Shown here piece by piece: positions 23,248 to 31,354 of a stretch of DNA of 64,000 nt. The position numbers were made by a program, and so were the translations under genes. Under the pieces are notes generated by a model. The model did no database searches. It saw nothing but the letters and a program-made list of their open reading frames with translations, and had not been told where the DNA came from. Numbering within the stretch: position 1 is the first letter of the stretch; each line of letters opens with the position of its first letter. Source of the stretch: Actinomycetes bacterium (GTDB taxonomy: Bacteria; Actinomycetota; Acidimicrobiia; Acidimicrobiales; Microtrichaceae); NCBI GenBank assembly GCA_024222295.1, contig JAAEPF010000023.1, positions 361,033 through 425,032 on the forward strand. Reading direction: 5' to 3'.

Positions 23248-24138
23248 ATGTCTGGTTTCTGGATAGCAGTACTGGTGTTTGCGGGAGTCCTGGCGGCTGC
23301 CGTGGCGCTGCTCGGCGCGGCCAACCGCCGCGAAGTCGAGGGTGCCACCGGCGGTGGTCAACTCAGCCGTGAGGCGGTCCGCAAGGACAAGGCCGCCCGC
23401 AAGGAGCGTGAGACCGAGCAGTCGGTGTCGGCCCCGCCCACGGGCCGCGAGCTGGAGCGCGTGGCTGTCGCCGAGCGGTCCTCGGCTCTCGAGCCCGTCT
23501 CCGATGCCGAACCCCCTGCACCGTGGGTCGCGCCCGACCCCGAGGCCTACGACGAATCGCGTCGGGGCTTTCTCAATCGCTCGATCGTGGCACTCATGGG
23601 AATCAGCATCGGTGTGTTCGCCGCCGGTGCCTTCACTGCGTTCCTGTGGCCCACCGGCTCCAGTGGGTTCGGCTCCAAGATCAAGGTCGGCAAGATCAGC
23701 GACATCAAGTCCGAGATCGAGGCCAACAACGGGTTCCTCTACCAGCCCGAGGGTCGCATGTGGATCACCGAGTACCCCGCCGCGGCGCTTCCGAAGGCGG
23801 AGCAGGTCTACTCGCCGGCCGAGCTCACGGGCATGGAGGTGGGCTTGATCGCCATCTACCAGAAGTGCCCGCACCTCGGCTGCCGCGTTCCGAGCTGCAC
23901 CAGCTCCCAGTGGTTCGAGTGCCCGTGCCACGGCTCCCAGTACAACCAGGTGGGAGAGAAGAAGGGTGGCCCGGCGCCGCGTGGCATGGATCGATTCGCC
24001 ATGGAGGTTTCCGGCGACACGTTCATCGTCGACACCGGAACTGTGATCAACGGCCCGGCGATCGGTGTGAACACGACCGGTCAGGAAGCTGAAGGACCGA
24101 ACTGCATCGGCGCCGCCACGGGCGCGCACTCAGAGTAG
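23248..24138 (+). CDS. Rieske [2Fe-2S] protein
   Basis: A 296-residue Rieske subunit. Ligands are C207/H209 (CPHLGC) and C225/H228 (CPCHGS), with C212 and C227 placed for the disulfide; an extra Cys at 217 is odd. It has an N-terminal hydrophobic helix (5-24), a charged linker of about 80 residues, a Tat-like SRRGFLNRS (105-113) and a second helix (114-134) leading to the soluble domain. Two helices instead of one recall other actinobacterial Rieske proteins, which have three. The protein moves electrons from quinol to the diheme cytochrome encoded next. Confidence 0.92.
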   Translation: MSGFWIAVLVFAGVLAAAVALLGAANRREVEGATGGGQLSREAVRKDKAARKERETEQSVSAPPTGRELERVAVAERSSALEPVSDAEPPAPWVAPDPEAYDESRRGFLNRSIVALMGISIGVFAAGAFTAFLWPTGSSGFGSKIKVGKISDIKSEIEANNGFLYQPEGRMWITEYPAAALPKAEQVYSPAELTGMEVGLIAIYQKCPHLGCRVPSCTSSQWFECPCHGSQYNQVGEKKGGPAPRGMDRFAMEVSGDTFIVDTGTVINGPAIGVNTTGQEAEGPNCIGAATGAHSE

Positions 24139-24195
24139 GGCGGGCCGGGCAGACACCGACCCGGTTGATCCGCACGGGAGAACCAAGAGAACCTG

Positions 24196-25437
24196 ATGAC
24201 CCTCGCAACGACACAACAGAGCTTCGGCTTCGTCCTACTGGCCATCGTCCTGATAGGCGCGGTCATCTGGATCGTCGCCAACATGCGCGCTGGTCGCAAG
24301 GAAGTTGGCTCGGAGATCGAGCTCGCAGCCAACCGCAAGCCCTACCTCGAGGACGAGGAGCTCGAGGGTCGCAAGCTCAACATGTCCCTGTTCTGGGCCG
24401 CCGGGCTACTCGCACTCATAGCAGTCGCCCTGCCCATCTACTGGCTGGCCGAGCCCGGCCGCCAGGAAGGCGCGATCGAAACCTTCGAAGAGACGTTCGT
24501 GGAGCGTGGCCAACGTCTCTACGAAGAGGGTGCCCAGTGTGTCAACTGCCACGCGGGCGGTGGCGTGGGTGGTGTCGCCAACTTCATCATCAGCGACCAG
24601 AACGGCCAGTTCGTCTCCCAGGTGAACTGGGCGGCACCGGCGCTCAACAACGTGCTCTACCGCTACTCCGAGGACGAGGTCACCTACGTGCTCAACTGGG
24701 GTCGTCCCGGCACGCCCATGGCGGCCTGGGGTGCGCCGGGCGGCGGCCCGCTCACCACCCAGCAGGTCGAGGAGCTCATCGCCTACATGTGGTCCTTTCA
24801 GCTGACCCAGGAGGAGATGCGCGCCGAGGTCAACGGCCTCGTGAAGGGTATCGACCCGGAGCTGTTCGAACGCCTCGACGAGGTCAACAAGTCCAATGAG
24901 GGGCTGGAAGACCCGGTGACCGCCAACCGGCTGTCGCGCGAGGACGAAATCCGTCTGGGGGAGATCCTGTTCAACAACCAGGAGCTCGCCGCGGGAGCGT
25001 ATTCGTGTGGCCGCTGCCACGTGGCGGGTGCCGCCTACGGTCAGGCATGGCAGCCCTTTGCCCGTCTCGAGTACGGCGCCTTCGGCCCGGACCTGACCGG
25101 AATCGAGAACCAGGCCACCCCCGAACAACACTTCGCCCTCATCTTCGACGGCATGGAAGAGGGCAAGCAGTACTTCTCACGCAAGCAGGGCAACCCGCAG
25201 ATGCCCGGCTTCGGCGCCAACCCCAACGCGGGCCAGTCCGACGAGGGCGTGCCCGACCTGGGCCCCGCCGGAATGCTGACGCCGGCCGAGGTGTGGGCGG
25301 TCGTCACCTGGGAGCGCAACCTCTCCAACGACACCACGGTCAAGTCGCCCGTGGCTGGAACTTCAGAATCACCGACGTTCGCCGGGGTGGATGCCCTCGG
25401 TGACACCACCGAGTCCGCCGCCGGCGACGCCGAGTGA
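24196..25437 (+). CDS. Membrane-bound diheme cytochrome c
   Basis: A 413-residue protein with membrane helices at about 10-29 and 64-84 and two class I cytochrome domains. Heme sites are C115-VN-C118-H119 and C271-GR-C274-H275. Met ligands are plausible in TPMAAWG and PQMPGFG. It occupies the position of the c-type cytochrome of the bc complex, as QcrC (also diheme) does in other actinobacteria, although the arrangement with two leading helices differs. ATG 24196 is preceded by GAGAACC only weakly. The product takes electrons from the Rieske cluster; the partner oxidase is outside the window. Confidence 0.88.
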   Translation: MTLATTQQSFGFVLLAIVLIGAVIWIVANMRAGRKEVGSEIELAANRKPYLEDEELEGRKLNMSLFWAAGLLALIAVALPIYWLAEPGRQEGAIETFEETFVERGQRLYEEGAQCVNCHAGGGVGGVANFIISDQNGQFVSQVNWAAPALNNVLYRYSEDEVTYVLNWGRPGTPMAAWGAPGGGPLTTQQVEELIAYMWSFQLTQEEMRAEVNGLVKGIDPELFERLDEVNKSNEGLEDPVTANRLSREDEIRLGEILFNNQELAAGAYSCGRCHVAGAAYGQAWQPFARLEYGAFGPDLTGIENQATPEQHFALIFDGMEEGKQYFSRKQGNPQMPGFGANPNAGQSDEGVPDLGPAGMLTPAEVWAVVTWERNLSNDTTVKSPVAGTSESPTFAGVDALGDTTESAAGDAE

Positions 25438-25457
25438 TCCCGGGAGCCAACGAACAC

Positions 25458-26426
25458 ATGTCCACACTCGCAGCCATCGCCTTCGACCCGGCCATCCGGG
25501 GCGTCCTCGTCGTCGCCACCGGCGTGGTCGTGCTGATCGGTTCGATCTTCCTCATCGTCTCCACGAACACAGGGGTACGCCAGGGCTTCCTCATCACCAT
25601 GGCCGCACTTGCCGGCTGGTGCTTCACCATGGGTGCCATCTGGTGGATCTACGGCATCGGCCTGCGTGGTGCCGACCCGAGTTGGATCGAAGAAGAGATC
25701 AACTTCACGCGTGACGATGCCGTGATCACCGAAGTCGTCGCTGACCTCCCACGTACCGAGGAGCTGCCCGACGCCGCCCAGTCCTACGCGGACATCGTCA
25801 CTGCGGACCCGAGCATCCAGAACAAGGTGGAGGCGGCAGAGGGCGAGGGCTTCGTGCCCGAGACCCTCACCGAGCTGGTCACCCTCGTACCCGAGGAGAA
25901 GAAGCGCCTCGACGAGGAGCTCAACGATTGGCGCATCCTTCCCGAGTCCGACTCGCGTCGTGGTGATGCGGTGGCCGCGGCCGACGCCGCTCTGGTTGCC
26001 TCCGAGGTGTTCGGTGATCAGACCGCGGGCAACTACACAGTGCTCGACGTGTACTTCACCGGTGGCAAGCCTGGGGCCGAACCCGAGACAGTGCCCGGCG
26101 AGGACAACCTCTTTCAGAGGGCATGGAACCGTGTGCTCACGACGCTGCAGCTGAAGAACCCGCCGCTGTATGCAGCGATCACGGTCCAGAAGAACGAGCC
26201 GGTCGTCGTGGCTCCCGGCGAGGCCCCGCCTCCGGCCCAGGTGGACGAGGAGGCAGAGGTCGTCACCGTCGTGCTGCAACGAAACCTCGGCAATCGCCGC
26301 CTCATCCCGGCGCTGTTCACGATCTTCAGCGGCGTGCTGTTCGCCGTGTTCGCCTGGATGCTGCACACGCGTGACAAGGCCGCGATGCAGGCCCGCGCGG
26401 ACTGGGATCCGGCCAAGGCGGGCTGA
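25458..26426 (+). CDS. Membrane protein between bc complex and nuoA
   Basis: About 322 residues. Two helices lie at the N-terminus (about 10-30 and 40-62) and one at the C-terminus (VLFAVFAWML region, about 288-307). The roughly 220 residues between them are extracytoplasmic and acidic, with LNDWRILPESDSRRGDA and a segment (YTVLDVYFTGGKPG) of likely beta structure. No family is recognised. ATG 25458 follows GGGAG (25442-25446); GTG 25434 overlapping the previous stop is the alternative. NuoA starts 2 nt after its stop, so it physically joins the bc and complex I parts of the operon and may have a structural role. Confidence 0.65.
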   Translation: MSTLAAIAFDPAIRGVLVVATGVVVLIGSIFLIVSTNTGVRQGFLITMAALAGWCFTMGAIWWIYGIGLRGADPSWIEEEINFTRDDAVITEVVADLPRTEELPDAAQSYADIVTADPSIQNKVEAAEGEGFVPETLTELVTLVPEEKKRLDEELNDWRILPESDSRRGDAVAAADAALVASEVFGDQTAGNYTVLDVYFTGGKPGAEPETVPGEDNLFQRAWNRVLTTLQLKNPPLYAAITVQKNEPVVVAPGEAPPPAQVDEEAEVVTVVLQRNLGNRRLIPALFTIFSGVLFAVFAWMLHTRDKAAMQARADWDPAKAG

Positions 26427-26428
26427 CC

Positions 26429-26905
26429 ATGGGCCAGTGGCTGCCGATCCTGGCGCTGTTGGTGCTGGCTGCACTATTCGCAGGCATCAGCTTCGTGGCG
26501 TCGCGGATACTCAACCCTCCGCGTCCGACTCCCGCCAAGGTGGCGCCCTACGAGTGCGGAATCGTGGACCAGGAGTCCCCACCTGAGCGCTTCCCGGTGA
26601 GGTTCTTCCTCATAGCAATGATCTTCATCGTGTTCGACATCGAGATCATCTTCTTCTATCCGTTCACGATGGTCGTTGACACACTCGGCGCCTACGGGAT
26701 CATCGCGATCGTGATCTTCTCCGCTGCGGTCTTCGAGTCGTTCCTGTACCTCATCTCCAAGGGCGCACTCGACTGGGGTCCGGCCAAGCAGCTGCGTCGC
26801 AGCCAGATGTCCTCTGCTGCGCGCACGGCGCGCACCACTGTTAGGCGAGTCGGCACGGACGGCCGTGAGGACGAGGCGGCACAGCGTCAGGGCGAGGCAG
26901 CCTGA
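26429..26905 (+). CDS. nuoA: NADH-quinone oxidoreductase subunit A, copy 1
   Basis: A 158-residue membrane-arm subunit with three helices. Motifs [11 protein letters not shown] (conserved Cys loop near the quinone cavity), [21 protein letters not shown] and a final helix are typical. The C-terminal 35 residues are a basic extension not seen in the second copy at 43808. It begins a 14-gene set in the order A to N, each gene touching or overlapping the next. Confidence 0.93.
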   Translation: MGQWLPILALLVLAALFAGISFVASRILNPPRPTPAKVAPYECGIVDQESPPERFPVRFFLIAMIFIVFDIEIIFFYPFTMVVDTLGAYGIIAIVIFSAAVFESFLYLISKGALDWGPAKQLRRSQMSSAARTARTTVRRVGTDGREDEAAQRQGEAA

Positions 26906-27498
26906 TGGGACTCGTGGGCGACATCCGCGACGACGGCTTCGCTGGCCTGGAACACAACTTCCTCACCGGCAAGCTCGAGGACCTCGTGCGCTGGTCGCGG
27001 CGGCGTTCGTCATGGCCGGCCACGTTCGGCCTCGCATGCTGCGCCATCGAGATGATGGCCGCCGGCGGCGCCCACTACGACATGGCTCGCTACGGCATGG
27101 AGGTCTTCCGCGCCTCCCCCCGTCAGGCCGACGTGATGATCGTCGCCGGACGCGTCTCGCAGAAGATGGCCCCGGTGCTGCGCACCATCTATGACCAGAT
27201 GGTCGAGCCCAAGTGGGTCATCTCGATGGGCGTGTGTGCCTCATCGGGCGGCATGTTCAACGACTACGCCCTGGTGCAGGGTGTCGACACGGTGGTGCCG
27301 GTCGATGTGTACGCGCCGGGCTGTCCTCCCGGCCCCGAGACGCTGATGCAGGCCATCATGACCCTGCACGGCCAGATCGAGACCGGTGAGATCCTGCGCC
27401 GCCGCGAGAGCACCGGTGGCGGCGCCGAGCTCCACCTCGACGAAGCCGCACAGCCCGTGGCTGTGCAGGCACCCGGGCACTTCGGGGTGGACGCCTGA
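26905..27498 (+). CDS. nuoB: NADH-quinone oxidoreductase subunit B, copy 1
   Basis: A 197-residue subunit carrying cluster N2, the last iron-sulfur centre before quinone. Ligands C45 and C46 (LACCAIEM), C111 (GVCASSGG) and C140 (APGCPPGPE) are present. [20 protein letters not shown] is the standard actinobacterial form. The C-terminal 35 residues extend past the second copy. Its ATG overlaps the nuoA stop by one base and its stop overlaps nuoC. Confidence 0.94.
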   Translation: MGLVGDIRDDGFAGLEHNFLTGKLEDLVRWSRRRSSWPATFGLACCAIEMMAAGGAHYDMARYGMEVFRASPRQADVMIVAGRVSQKMAPVLRTIYDQMVEPKWVISMGVCASSGGMFNDYALVQGVDTVVPVDVYAPGCPPGPETLMQAIMTLHGQIETGEILRRRESTGGGAELHLDEAAQPVAVQAPGHFGVDA

Positions 27499-27971
27499 TG
27501 CTGCACGACTCGCCCACTTCGGAGTCGGCCGGCCAGCCCTGCGTGCATCCCGACCGTGATTCCTACCTGGATCTCGTCGCCAAGCTGCGCGAAGACGGCT
27601 ACTGGCTGTGCACAGACCTGACCGGGGTCGACTACCTCGGCTACGAAGCCCCCCGAAACCTGCCCGAGGGTGTGGACCCACAGCGCTTCGAGATCGTTGC
27701 CAACCTCCTCGACCCCTCGGCGCGGCGGCGCATCCGTGTGCGGGTGCAGGTACCCGAAGGCGACGCCTCGATCGCATCCATCACCGGGATGCACCCGGGT
27801 GTCGACTTCCACGAGCGCGAGACCTGGGACCTGTTCGGGATCCACTTCGAAGGCCACCCGCACCTCACCCGGATCCTGATGCCCGACGAGTGGGAAGGCC
27901 ACCCGCTGCGCAAGGACTACGCAGTTGGCAACATCCCGGTGCAGTTCAAGGCAGCCGGGAACTCCCGCTGA
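27498..27971 (+). CDS. nuoC: NADH-quinone oxidoreductase subunit C, copy 1
   Basis: A 157-residue 30-kDa-type subunit of the connecting module. FHERETWDLFGIHFEGHPHLTRIL and the C-terminal EGHPLRKDYAV are the family signature (motif E-x-D-L-F-G and HPLRKDY). It is short, with almost no N-terminal extension, in contrast to the 241-residue copy in the second operon. ATG 27498 overlaps the nuoB stop. A 37-bp gap without a clear ribosome binding site follows before nuoD, the widest in this nuo cluster. Confidence 0.9.
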   Translation: MLHDSPTSESAGQPCVHPDRDSYLDLVAKLREDGYWLCTDLTGVDYLGYEAPRNLPEGVDPQRFEIVANLLDPSARRRIRVRVQVPEGDASIASITGMHPGVDFHERETWDLFGIHFEGHPHLTRILMPDEWEGHPLRKDYAVGNIPVQFKAAGNSR

Positions 27972-28008
27972 CCACCCACGACAACCCCGCAGAGACCCCA
28001 CCACCACA

Positions 28009-29304
28009 ATGAGCGCGACGGACCTCGAGGCACTTGATTCAGCCCTGCAGCGGTTGGGCGAAGACGGCGCCGTGCTGCGCCTGAGCGAGACCGAGGCCGA
28101 GCAGCAGTCGGGCTATCAGCCGCCCACCGCAGAGGGCCTGGGTGAGCGGATGATCATGAACATGGGGCCCCAGCACCCCTCGACCCACGGTGTGCTGCGC
28201 CTCGTGCTCGAACTCGACGGGGAGCTGATCACCCGCTCCAAGCCCGTCATCGGATACCTGCACACCGGCATGGAGAAGACCGGCGAAGAGCTGAGCTACC
28301 TCCAGGGTCCCACCAACGTGACCCGGATGGACTACGCCAGCCCGCTGTTCACCGAGCTGGCCTTCTCACTCGCGGTCGAGCAGCTGCTCGGCATCGAGGT
28401 GCCCCAGCGGGCCCAGTGGATCCGCATGCTGCTGTGCGAGGTCAACCGCCTCACCTCCCACATGCTGTTCATGGCCACCAACGGCATGGACCTGGGAGCC
28501 GTGGGCATGATGCTCTACGGCTGGCGCGAGCGCGAGGAGCTGCTGCGCTTCCTGGAGATGGTCACGGGCTTGCGGATGAACCACAACTTCATCCGCCCCG
28601 GCGGTGTTGCAGCCGACCTCCCCGACGGCTGGCAGCAGGAGCTGGCGGAGATCCTCGAGCCGCTGCCTGACCGCCTCGAGGAGTTCGACACCCTGATGAC
28701 CGGCCAGCCGATCTGGCGCGAGCGACTGCAGGGCGTCGGCGTCATCACCACCGAAGAAGCGCTCGCGCTCGGTGTGACCGGCCCGATCCTGCGCGCCACC
28801 GGCTACGCCTGGGATCTCCGTCGCGACATTCCGTACCTGAACTACGACCAGCTCGACTTCGATGTGCTGGTCGGGAGCTACGGCGACTCGTTCGACCGCT
28901 ACGCGATCCGGCTCAACGAGATGCGCGAGTCGATTCGCATGATCACCCAGATGGTCGACAAGATGCCTGCCGGTGACTACCGGATTCAGGACAAGAAGGT
29001 GACCCCGCCGCCCCGTGCCCGCATCGACGAGTCGATGGAAGCCCTGATCCACCACTTCAAGATCTTCACCGAGGGCTTCAAGGTGCCCGAGGGCGAGGCC
29101 TACGCAGCTGTCGAGAGCCCCCGCGGGGAACTTGGCGTGTACATCGTGTCCGATGGCAGCTCGAAGCCGCACCGGATGCACGTGAGGGCCCCGTCGTTCG
29201 TCAACCTGCAGAGCCTGCCCCACCTGATGAAGGACTCCCTGCTCGCCGACACCGTCGCGATCATCTCTTCGGTCGATCCGATCATGGGGGAGGTCGACCG
29301 CTAA
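28009..29304 (+). CDS. nuoD: NADH-quinone oxidoreductase subunit D, copy 1
   Basis: A 431-residue 49-kDa-type subunit that forms the quinone site with NuoB. MNMGPQHPSTHGVLRLVLEL (near residue 50) has the His involved in quinone binding. GYLHTGMEKTGEELSYLQG carries Thr (T86) at the position that is a dimethylated Arg in mitochondrial NDUFS2; the second NuoD has Arg there. The C-terminus IMGEVDR is standard. ATG 28009 gives a 45-residue leader; a longer reading overlapping nuoC is arginine-rich and unlikely. Confidence 0.94.
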   Translation: MSATDLEALDSALQRLGEDGAVLRLSETEAEQQSGYQPPTAEGLGERMIMNMGPQHPSTHGVLRLVLELDGELITRSKPVIGYLHTGMEKTGEELSYLQGPTNVTRMDYASPLFTELAFSLAVEQLLGIEVPQRAQWIRMLLCEVNRLTSHMLFMATNGMDLGAVGMMLYGWREREELLRFLEMVTGLRMNHNFIRPGGVAADLPDGWQQELAEILEPLPDRLEEFDTLMTGQPIWRERLQGVGVITTEEALALGVTGPILRATGYAWDLRRDIPYLNYDQLDFDVLVGSYGDSFDRYAIRLNEMRESIRMITQMVDKMPAGDYRIQDKKVTPPPRARIDESMEALIHHFKIFTEGFKVPEGEAYAAVESPRGELGVYIVSDGSSKPHRMHVRAPSFVNLQSLPHLMKDSLLADTVAIISSVDPIMGEVDR

Positions 29305-29939
29305 TGCCGCGCTTCACCCCCGACAACGAACTCCTCGCGCAGAAGATCATCGCTCGCTACCCGCGGCCGCGCTCAGCGACCATCCCGCTCTGCCACCTGG
29401 CCCAGGAGCAGGACGGCTGGCTCAGCGAGGAGGCCATGGAGCATGTCGCCGAGCTGGTCGGCGCCACACCCGCGGAGGTGCTGGGCACGGCCAGTTTCTA
29501 CGAGATGTTCAAGCTTCACCCGGTGGGCAAGTACTGCGTCAACGTGTGCACCAACATCTCGTGCCAGCTCGTCGGTGGAGAGGAACTGCTGGAGCACGCC
29601 GAGAAGTCGCTTGGGATCCGCTCGGGTGGCACGACCGAGGACGGCTTGTTCACCCTGGAGGACGTGGAGTGCGTGGCGGCATGCACAGAGGCGCCTGCCG
29701 TGCAGGTCAACTACCGCTACTTCCACCGTCTCGACAGCGAGTCCTTCGACAGGCTGATCGAAGACCTCCGCTCGGGTGGGCTCGACGGCACAGTGCCCGG
29801 GCACGGCACCCTCGGCAAGGTCCGCCAGGACCTCGAAGGCGACCGCATTGCGAACATCACGCCGCCGGAGGCCCAGGGTGCGCCGGTGTGGATCGAGCGA
29901 GCCGCTGCCGACGCGGCGCCGGCGGGGGAGGGATCGTGA
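29304..29939 (+). CDS. nuoE: NADH-quinone oxidoreductase subunit E
   Basis: A 211-residue NADH-module subunit with the thioredoxin-like [2Fe-2S] cluster N1a. Ligands are C-x4-C in NVCTNISCQL and C-x3-C in VECVAACTEAP. The N-terminal ARYPRPRSATIPLCHLAQEQDGW is read as helices that contact NuoF. The last 40 residues are a variable extension. It has no counterpart in the second complex I operon. Its start overlaps the nuoD stop by one base and its stop overlaps the nuoF start. Confidence 0.94.
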   Translation: MPRFTPDNELLAQKIIARYPRPRSATIPLCHLAQEQDGWLSEEAMEHVAELVGATPAEVLGTASFYEMFKLHPVGKYCVNVCTNISCQLVGGEELLEHAEKSLGIRSGGTTEDGLFTLEDVECVAACTEAPAVQVNYRYFHRLDSESFDRLIEDLRSGGLDGTVPGHGTLGKVRQDLEGDRIANITPPEAQGAPVWIERAAADAAPAGEGS

Positions 29940-31354
29940 GCGACGACGTCGCGAGCACCGCTTCCGTGCCGAGGATCGTGTCGTCGCGCTTCGACGAGCC
30001 GAGCGGGCACACCCTCGAGGGATACCGCTCGACGGGTTCCTACGAGGGCTACGCCTCACTTCGCAGGGCGCTCGACATGTCCCCCGACGAAGTCGGCGAA
30101 ATGGTCAAGGAGGCGACGCTGCTCGGCCGTGGCGGCGCCGGATTCCCCGCAGGTGTGAAATGGGGGTTCTGCCCGCCCGACGTGTGGCCGCGCTACATCG
30201 TGGTCAACGGCGACGAGTCCGAGCCGGGCACCTACAAGGACCGCGTGCTCATGGAGCGCGACCCGCACCAGCTCATCGAGGGCGCCCTGATCTGCGCCTA
30301 CGCGATCGGGGCGGCCCAGGTCTTCCTGTACGTGCGCGGCGAGATGCCCCATGCACAGGAGCGGATCGCATCGGCGCTCAATGAGGCCTACGAGGCCAAC
30401 CTGGTGGGGAAGAACATCCTCGGCACCGATTTCAGCGTCGACGTGGTGCTGCACTGGGGGGCCGGTGCCTACATCGTGGGCGAGGAGACCGCGCTCATCG
30501 AGTCGCTCGAGGGCAACCGGGGCATGCCGCGGCTGAAACCCCCGTTCTTCCCTGCGGCCAAGGGCCTCTACATGGCTCCCACGATCGTCAACAACGTCGA
30601 GACGCTCTCGAACCTGCCGTGGCTGGTGGCCCACGGAGCGACCGCATACCGGGCCGTCGGCACCGAGGCCTCTCCGGGCACCCGCCTCATCGCCCTGTCC
30701 GGACACGTGAACTCGCCCGGGATCTACGAGGTTCCCCAGGGCACCACCACCTTCAGGGAGCTGTTCGAGTCGCCCGGGTACGGCGGCGGCATCCGCGACG
30801 GCAATGAGCTCAAGATGTTCATTCCCGGCGGCGCCTCGGCTCCATGGTTCTTCGAGGAGCAGGTCGACCTGCCGCTCGAGGGCCGCGACGTCGGATCCGC
30901 GGGTTCGATGCTCGGTTCGGGCGCCGTGGTCGTGATGGACGAGACCACCGACGCCGTGCGCGCATGCCTGCGGATCGTACGGTTCTTCGCCCGCGAGTCA
31001 TGTGGCAAGTGCTCGCCGTGCCGCGAGGGCACCACCTGGGAGGAGAAGATCCTCGAGCGGATCCTCGATGGCGCCGGCCGCCCGAGCGACATCGAACTGC
31101 TGCTCGATGTCGCCGACAACATCTCCCCCGGTCCATATCCGGTCGCAGCCGATCCCTCCCGCGGCCTCGATGCAGTGCCGTTCCCCCCCAAGCAGACCAC
31201 GATCTGCCCGCTGGGGCCGTCGTCGGTTGCTCCGATCACCTCCGCCATCAGGCGGTTCCGTGATGAGTTCGAAGAGAAGATCACGCGTCGCGATGCGATA
31301 GAGGTGACCGCCGAGCCGGTTGCCTCCGTACCTGCGGGAGGCGGCCATGGCTGA
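29936..31354 (+). CDS. nuoF: NADH-quinone oxidoreductase subunit F
   Basis: A 472-residue NADH-oxidising subunit. LLGRGGAGFPAGVKWGF binds FMN/NADH, NGDESEPGTYKDR binds FMN, and cluster N3 ligands are in ESCGKCSPCREGT plus the Cys of TTICPLG. It takes hydride from NADH and starts the iron-sulfur chain. GTG 29936 overlaps the nuoE stop by 4 nt and gives the expected N-terminus. It is absent from the second operon. Confidence 0.95.
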   Translation: MSDDVASTASVPRIVSSRFDEPSGHTLEGYRSTGSYEGYASLRRALDMSPDEVGEMVKEATLLGRGGAGFPAGVKWGFCPPDVWPRYIVVNGDESEPGTYKDRVLMERDPHQLIEGALICAYAIGAAQVFLYVRGEMPHAQERIASALNEAYEANLVGKNILGTDFSVDVVLHWGAGAYIVGEETALIESLEGNRGMPRLKPPFFPAAKGLYMAPTIVNNVETLSNLPWLVAHGATAYRAVGTEASPGTRLIALSGHVNSPGIYEVPQGTTTFRELFESPGYGGGIRDGNELKMFIPGGASAPWFFEEQVDLPLEGRDVGSAGSMLGSGAVVVMDETTDAVRACLRIVRFFARESCGKCSPCREGTTWEEKILERILDGAGRPSDIELLLDVADNISPGPYPVAADPSRGLDAVPFPPKQTTICPLGPSSVAPITSAIRRFRDEFEEKITRRDAIEVTAEPVASVPAGGGHG

